Assembly (NCBI GenBank): GCA_019117495.1
Contig: DWZP01000031.1
Coordinates: 212,741-276,740, forward strand
From: Fusicatenibacter_A intestinipullorum
Lineage (GTDB): Bacteria > Bacillota > Negativicutes > Acidaminococcales > Acidaminococcaceae
DNA: 64,000 bases
Direction of reading: 5' to 3'
The translations under genes and the position numbers were made by a program. Below the pieces are notes generated by a model. The model made no database searches and was not told the DNA's origin. It saw only the letters and a program-made list of their open reading frames with translations. This document shows, in pieces, positions 61,124 to 64,000 of this stretch. Position 1 is the first letter of the stretch. Every line of letters begins with the position of its first letter.

Positions 61124-62218
61124 ATGGCACAGGTAAAAGGCAGGTTAGCAGTGCTTACGGGCGGCGGTGACTGCCCGGGATTGAACGCAGTTATCAGAGC
61201 GGTTGTTAAGACTGCGCTTAAGAACGGTTACGAAATTTATGGTATAGAAAACGGATTCAATGGTTTGATTACCGGAACGATGAAACTAATGGATTATGCG
61301 TCTGTATCAGGGATTCTTCCGCGTGGAGGAACGATCTTAGGAACGACTAACCGTGATAACCCCTTCCACTTTGCCGTGGAAGAAAACGGCAAATATGTTT
61401 TTTATGATAAGCGCGAAGAAGTTGTAAAAAACCTGCGTGACAGGAATATTGAAGCGCTTGTGGTTATTGGCGGGGACGGCAGCCTCAATATCGCAGCCAA
61501 GCTTGCTGCGGAATGCGATGTTAAAGTGGTGGGAGTGCCCAAGACGATTGACAATGATTTGCAGTGTACGGAGCGCACATTCGGCTTTGACACGGCAATG
61601 GCAATGGCGACAGAAGCATTGGACAGGCTGCACACAACGGCAGAATCACATCACCGCGTAATGGCGCTTGAAGTTATGGGCCGTTATGCCGGGTGGATTG
61701 CCCTGCATTCAGGAATTGCGGGCGGTGCGGATGTAATTTTGCTGCCGGAAATCCCTTACGATATAAATTCTGTGCTGAGAAAGATTGAGGAGCGCAGAAA
61801 AAGCGGTAAAAAGTTCAGTATTATTGTTGTGGCTGAAGGTGCGAAACCGATTGGAGGTGAGCTGTCCGTAGCCAGAGTAGTTGAAGGAAGTTTTGAACCC
61901 CTCCGCCTTGGCGGGGCAGGCGAAAAACTCGTACGTGAAATTGAAAATCGGACAGGAATTGAATCGCGGTGTACAGTATTAGGTTATTTACAGCGCGGCG
62001 GATCGCCTACAGCGTTTGACAGGGTGCTTTCCACCCGCTACGGTGTAGCAGCAGCCGAGGCTTGCATACGCAAGGAATACAACGTAATGGTGTCACTGCA
62101 AGGCGACAAAATTGTAACGGAACCTATTGCTAAGGTCGCCGCACAACCACGGTTAGTCCCGTTAGACAGTGAAATTATACGCACAGGAAGGCAAATGGGT
62201 TTGTGCTTCGGTGACTGA
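61124..62218 (+). CDS. pfkA: 6-phosphofructokinase, group III type
   Basis: A 364-residue PFK. The N-terminal LTGGGDCPGLNAVIR, the nucleotide loop GGDGS at residues 116-120 and the catalytic PKTIDND at 139-145 are visible. The Gly of GGDGS is typical of ATP use, while the Lys of PKTIDND is found in PPi-linked and group III ATP enzymes; the pair Gly/Lys is that of Streptomyces-type ATP-PFKs. The ATG lacks a strong ribosome site (GGGGGTT). A terminator follows. A pyrophosphate-using enzyme is less likely but not excluded. Confidence 0.93.
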   Translation: MAQVKGRLAVLTGGGDCPGLNAVIRAVVKTALKNGYEIYGIENGFNGLITGTMKLMDYASVSGILPRGGTILGTTNRDNPFHFAVEENGKYVFYDKREEVVKNLRDRNIEALVVIGGDGSLNIAAKLAAECDVKVVGVPKTIDNDLQCTERTFGFDTAMAMATEALDRLHTTAESHHRVMALEVMGRYAGWIALHSGIAGGADVILLPEIPYDINSVLRKIEERRKSGKKFSIIVVAEGAKPIGGELSVARVVEGSFEPLRLGGAGEKLVREIENRTGIESRCTVLGYLQRGGSPTAFDRVLSTRYGVAAAEACIRKEYNVMVSLQGDKIVTEPIAKVAAQPRLVPLDSEIIRTGRQMGLCFGD

Positions 62219-62258
62219 AGCCTCGTGAAACGGATTTTTCAGCAGCAACGATATACAG

Positions 62259-62295
62259 AAGGCAGCGGTTATGGACGCCGCTGCCTTTACTTTTG
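62259..62295 (+). terminator. Terminator after pfkA
   Basis: AAGGCAGCGG pairs with CCGCTGCCTT around a short loop, then TACTTTTGC. Confidence 0.8.
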
Positions 62296-62337
62296 CTTGT
62301 TTAAGGTTATTTTAATATTTAAGTATTATATTTTTAG

Positions 62338-62366
62338 TTGGCGGATTGCCGGAATAATAGTATAAT
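62338..62366 (+). promoter_or_regulatory. Promoter of uppP
   Basis: TTGGCG (62338-62343), 17-base spacer, TATAAT (62361-62366), 46 bases before the uppP start. Confidence 0.65.
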
Positions 62367-62411
62367 TAAAATATTATATACTAAAGCCCTTGCGGCGGAA
62401 GGCAGATGAAC

Positions 62412-63215
62412 ATGGACAACAATTTAATTGCAGTAATTATAGGCATTGTGGAAGGCGTTACTGAATTTTTGCCGGTATCGTCAACCGGACACATGATAAT
62501 AGTTGGCAATATGCTTGGCTTTGACGGGCCTGTTGCCGATTTGTTTGATGTATTTATTCAGCTTGGCGCAATACTTTCGGTGGTTTTTATTTACAAAGAA
62601 CGCTTTGCACGCTTTTTTACAAAAGAAGGCTGGCAGCCTGATAAAGGACTCAGCGTATGGCATGTGGCAGCTGGAATTGTACCCGTAATGGGCGTTGCTT
62701 ATCTTGGGTACAGTTATATTAAAACCTACCTTTTCTCGCCGTTTACGGTAGCTGTAGGGCTTGTTCTGGGCGCTTTCTGGATGATGTTTGCCGAATACAA
62801 AACCAAAGACAGGCAGCACCAGCTTGAAAATGACATTGATAAACTTACATTAAAACAGGCCGCTGTTGTCGGCGCTTTTCAGCTGCTTTCGCTGTGGCCC
62901 GGTTTTTCGCGCAGCGGCAGTACCATTGCCGGCGCTCTGCTTGTTGGTTTAAGCCGTGAGGCGGCAGCTTCCTTTGCGTTTTTAATTGCCGTGCCGCTGA
63001 TGTTTGCGGCCTGCCTTTATGACCTGATGAAGAACATGCACCACCTTACAGGCAGTGAATTTCAGATGCTGGCCATCGGTTTTGTAACGGCTTTTATCGT
63101 TTCTTACTTTTCCGTTTTATGGTTTTTGAAATTTTTGAACAAATATAGCTTGACAAGTTTCGCATATTATCGTATTATACTTGCTGTAGCTGCTCTTTGG
63201 TATTTCTACTTTTAA
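62412..63215 (+). CDS. uppP: Undecaprenyl-diphosphatase UppP/BacA
   Basis: A 267-residue inner-membrane enzyme that returns undecaprenyl pyrophosphate to the monophosphate used by MraY and the WecA/TagO enzyme encoded at 7.6 kb. The motifs EGVTEFLPVSSTGHM near residue 14 and PGFSRSGSTIAGALL near residue 164 are intact, with eight hydrophobic segments. The ATG at 62412 is nine bases after GGAAGG; the ATG at 62406 is only three bases away. Confidence 0.94.
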   Translation: MDNNLIAVIIGIVEGVTEFLPVSSTGHMIIVGNMLGFDGPVADLFDVFIQLGAILSVVFIYKERFARFFTKEGWQPDKGLSVWHVAAGIVPVMGVAYLGYSYIKTYLFSPFTVAVGLVLGAFWMMFAEYKTKDRQHQLENDIDKLTLKQAAVVGAFQLLSLWPGFSRSGSTIAGALLVGLSREAAASFAFLIAVPLMFAACLYDLMKNMHHLTGSEFQMLAIGFVTAFIVSYFSVLWFLKFLNKYSLTSFAYYRIILAVAALWYFYF

Positions 63216-63255
63216 AAGATTTTGAAAAAAATCTAAAAAATAAGTAAAAATACTG

Positions 63256-63284
63256 TTGACAAATGGTTAAACATAATGTAGAAT
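63256..63284 (+). promoter_or_regulatory. Promoter of the tRNA cluster
   Basis: TTGACA (63256-63261), 17-base spacer, TAGAAT (63279-63284), 20 bases before the first tRNA. Confidence 0.85.
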
Positions 63285-63304
63285 ATCATTTGTCACTAGC
63301 GAGT

Positions 63305-63380
63305 GCTGGCATAGCTCAACAGGTAGAGCAGCTGACTTGTAATCAGCAGGTTGTGGGTTCAAGTCCTATTGCCAGCTCCA
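63305..63380 (+). tRNA. tRNA-Thr (anticodon TGT)
   Basis: A 76-base cloverleaf with acceptor GCTGGCA/TGCCAGC, anticodon loop CTTGTAA read as TGT, T-loop GTTCAAGT and encoded CCA end. Confidence 0.97.
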
Positions 63381-63386
63381 AAATAT

Positions 63387-63471
63387 GGAGAGGTTCCCGA
63401 GTGGCTAAAGGGAGCAGACTGTAAATCTGCCGCGTTTCGCTTCGTTGGTTCGAATCCAACCCTCTCCACCA
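63387..63471 (+). tRNA. tRNA-Tyr (anticodon GTA)
   Basis: An 85-base class II tRNA with a long variable arm, acceptor GGAGAGG/CCTCTCC, anticodon GTA in GACTGTAAATC and encoded CCA. Confidence 0.97.
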
Positions 63472-63479
63472 ACTTTCAT

Positions 63480-63555
<76 letters not shown>

Positions 63556-63569
63556 AATTCAGTTAGGAC

Positions 63570-63645
63570 GCTGATGTAGCTCAGTCGGCAGAGCGTATCC
63601 TTGGTAAGGATAAGGTCACCAGTTCAATCCTGGTCATCAGCTCCA
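63570..63645 (+). tRNA. tRNA-Thr (anticodon GGT)
   Basis: A 76-base cloverleaf with acceptor GCTGATG/CATCAGC, anticodon loop TTGGTAA read as GGT, and encoded CCA. Confidence 0.97.
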
Positions 63646-63654
63646 AATAAATAT

Positions 63655-63731
63655 GGCGGCGTAGCTCAGTTGGCTAGAGCATGCGGTTCATACCCGCAGT
63701 GTCCGCGGTTCAAATCCGTGCGCCGCCACCA
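63655..63731 (+). tRNA. tRNA-Met, elongator (anticodon CAT)
   Basis: A 77-base tRNA with a full GGCGGCG/CGCCGCC acceptor stem and anticodon CAT. The lack of the C1-A72 mismatch marks it as an elongator; a lysidine-modified tRNA-Ile2 cannot be excluded by eye. Confidence 0.85.
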
Positions 63732-63740
63732 AAAAATTTA

Positions 63741-63767
63741 CCTCAATTTTATATTGAGGTTTTTTTA
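63741..63767 (+). terminator. Terminator of the tRNA cluster
   Basis: CCTCAAT pairs with ATTGAGG around TTTAT, then seven T residues, before the tuf promoter. Confidence 0.9.
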
Positions 63768-63787
63768 TTATATTCTCTGTTACATAG

Positions 63788-63816
63788 TTTACAGCAAGCA
63801 GACAATGTGGTACAAT
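63788..63816 (+). promoter_or_regulatory. Promoter of tuf
   Basis: TTTACA (63788-63793), 17-base spacer, TACAAT (63811-63816), 54 bases before the tuf start. Confidence 0.75.
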
Positions 63817-63870
63817 TGCCGTAAAGGCCAAATTTAAAACAAAAACCACTATGATTTGGAGGAAAGATGA

Positions 63871-64000
63871 ATGGCAAAGCAAAAATATGAAAGAACAAAA
63901 CCCCATGTTAACATTGGTACCATCGGTCACGTTGACCATGGCAAAACAACCCTGACCGCAGCTATTACCAAAGTTCTTGCAGAACGCGGCGGCGCAGAAT
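63871..64000 (+). CDS. tuf: Elongation factor Tu, 3' end cut off by the window
   Basis: The first 43 codons of EF-Tu: MAKQKYERTKPHVNIGTIGH then the G1 loop GHVDHGKTTL. The ATG at 63871 has GGAGGAAAG upstream; a nearby out-of-frame ATG at 63867 overlaps it. It follows a Thr-Tyr-Met-Thr-Met tRNA cluster, much as tufB follows Thr-Tyr-Gly-Thr tRNAs in E. coli. Confidence 0.97.
   Translation, partial: MAKQKYERTKPHVNIGTIGHVDHGKTTLTAAITKVLAERGGAE

Overview
The window reads as chromosome of a low-to-mid GC diderm Firmicute, most likely class Negativicutes (Acidaminococcaceae or Phascolarctobacterium-like). Gene order is Bacillus/Clostridium-like: prfA-prmC-sua5-rpiB-ywlG-glyA-upp-atp, ispE-glmU-prs-pth, and ctsR-clpC-radA-yacL-ispDF-gltX-cysS-mrnC-rlmB-yacP-sigH. 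The T-box leader, CtsR, SigH and strong AGGAGG-type ribosome binding sites are also Firmicute traits. A tripartite-type RND pump with a lipoprotein adaptor and an SbmA/YddA-type exporter point to an outer membrane. The taxon is inferred from content and was not confirmed by a search.

Layout. 1-7.3 kb: translation termination, tRNA modification and one-carbon/pyrimidine salvage genes, tightly packed. 7.5-9.7 kb: two envelope-sugar genes (wecA/tagO-type transferase and wecB). 9.8-16.9 kb: a complete F-type ATP synthase operon, except that atpH is reduced to its C-terminal domain and fused to atpA. 17-23 kb: ftsH, an SLC13 permease, a CsoR-family repressor, a small membrane protein on the minus strand, and a metal P-type ATPase with a CsoR-like operator. 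23-25.4 kb (minus): DUF523, a frameshifted EamA transporter, YitT. 25.6-30.3 kb: ispE, a GntR regulator, glmU, prs, pth. 30.4-33.4 kb: a T-box-controlled BASS transporter and a MATE transporter. 33.5-37.4 kb (minus): an aminotransferase and an SsuABC/TauABC-like importer. 37.6-46.6 kb: a secreted protein of unknown function, an RND pump, an ABC exporter and a flavodiiron protein. 46.7-60.5 kb: the ctsR-to-sigH housekeeping cluster, with ClpC carrying an McsA-type zinc finger and carD where Bacillus has disA. 60.6-64 kb: an orphan BrxF-like P-loop ATPase, pfkA, uppP, five tRNA genes and the start of tuf.

Most of the window is housekeeping. No CRISPR array, insertion sequence, prophage or rRNA gene was seen. 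The strongest oddities are the delta-CTD/alpha ATP synthase fusion with a possible internal start, the zinc-finger-ClpC fusion without mcsB, the BrxF-like gene with no BREX partners, and the T-box leader on a BASS transporter.
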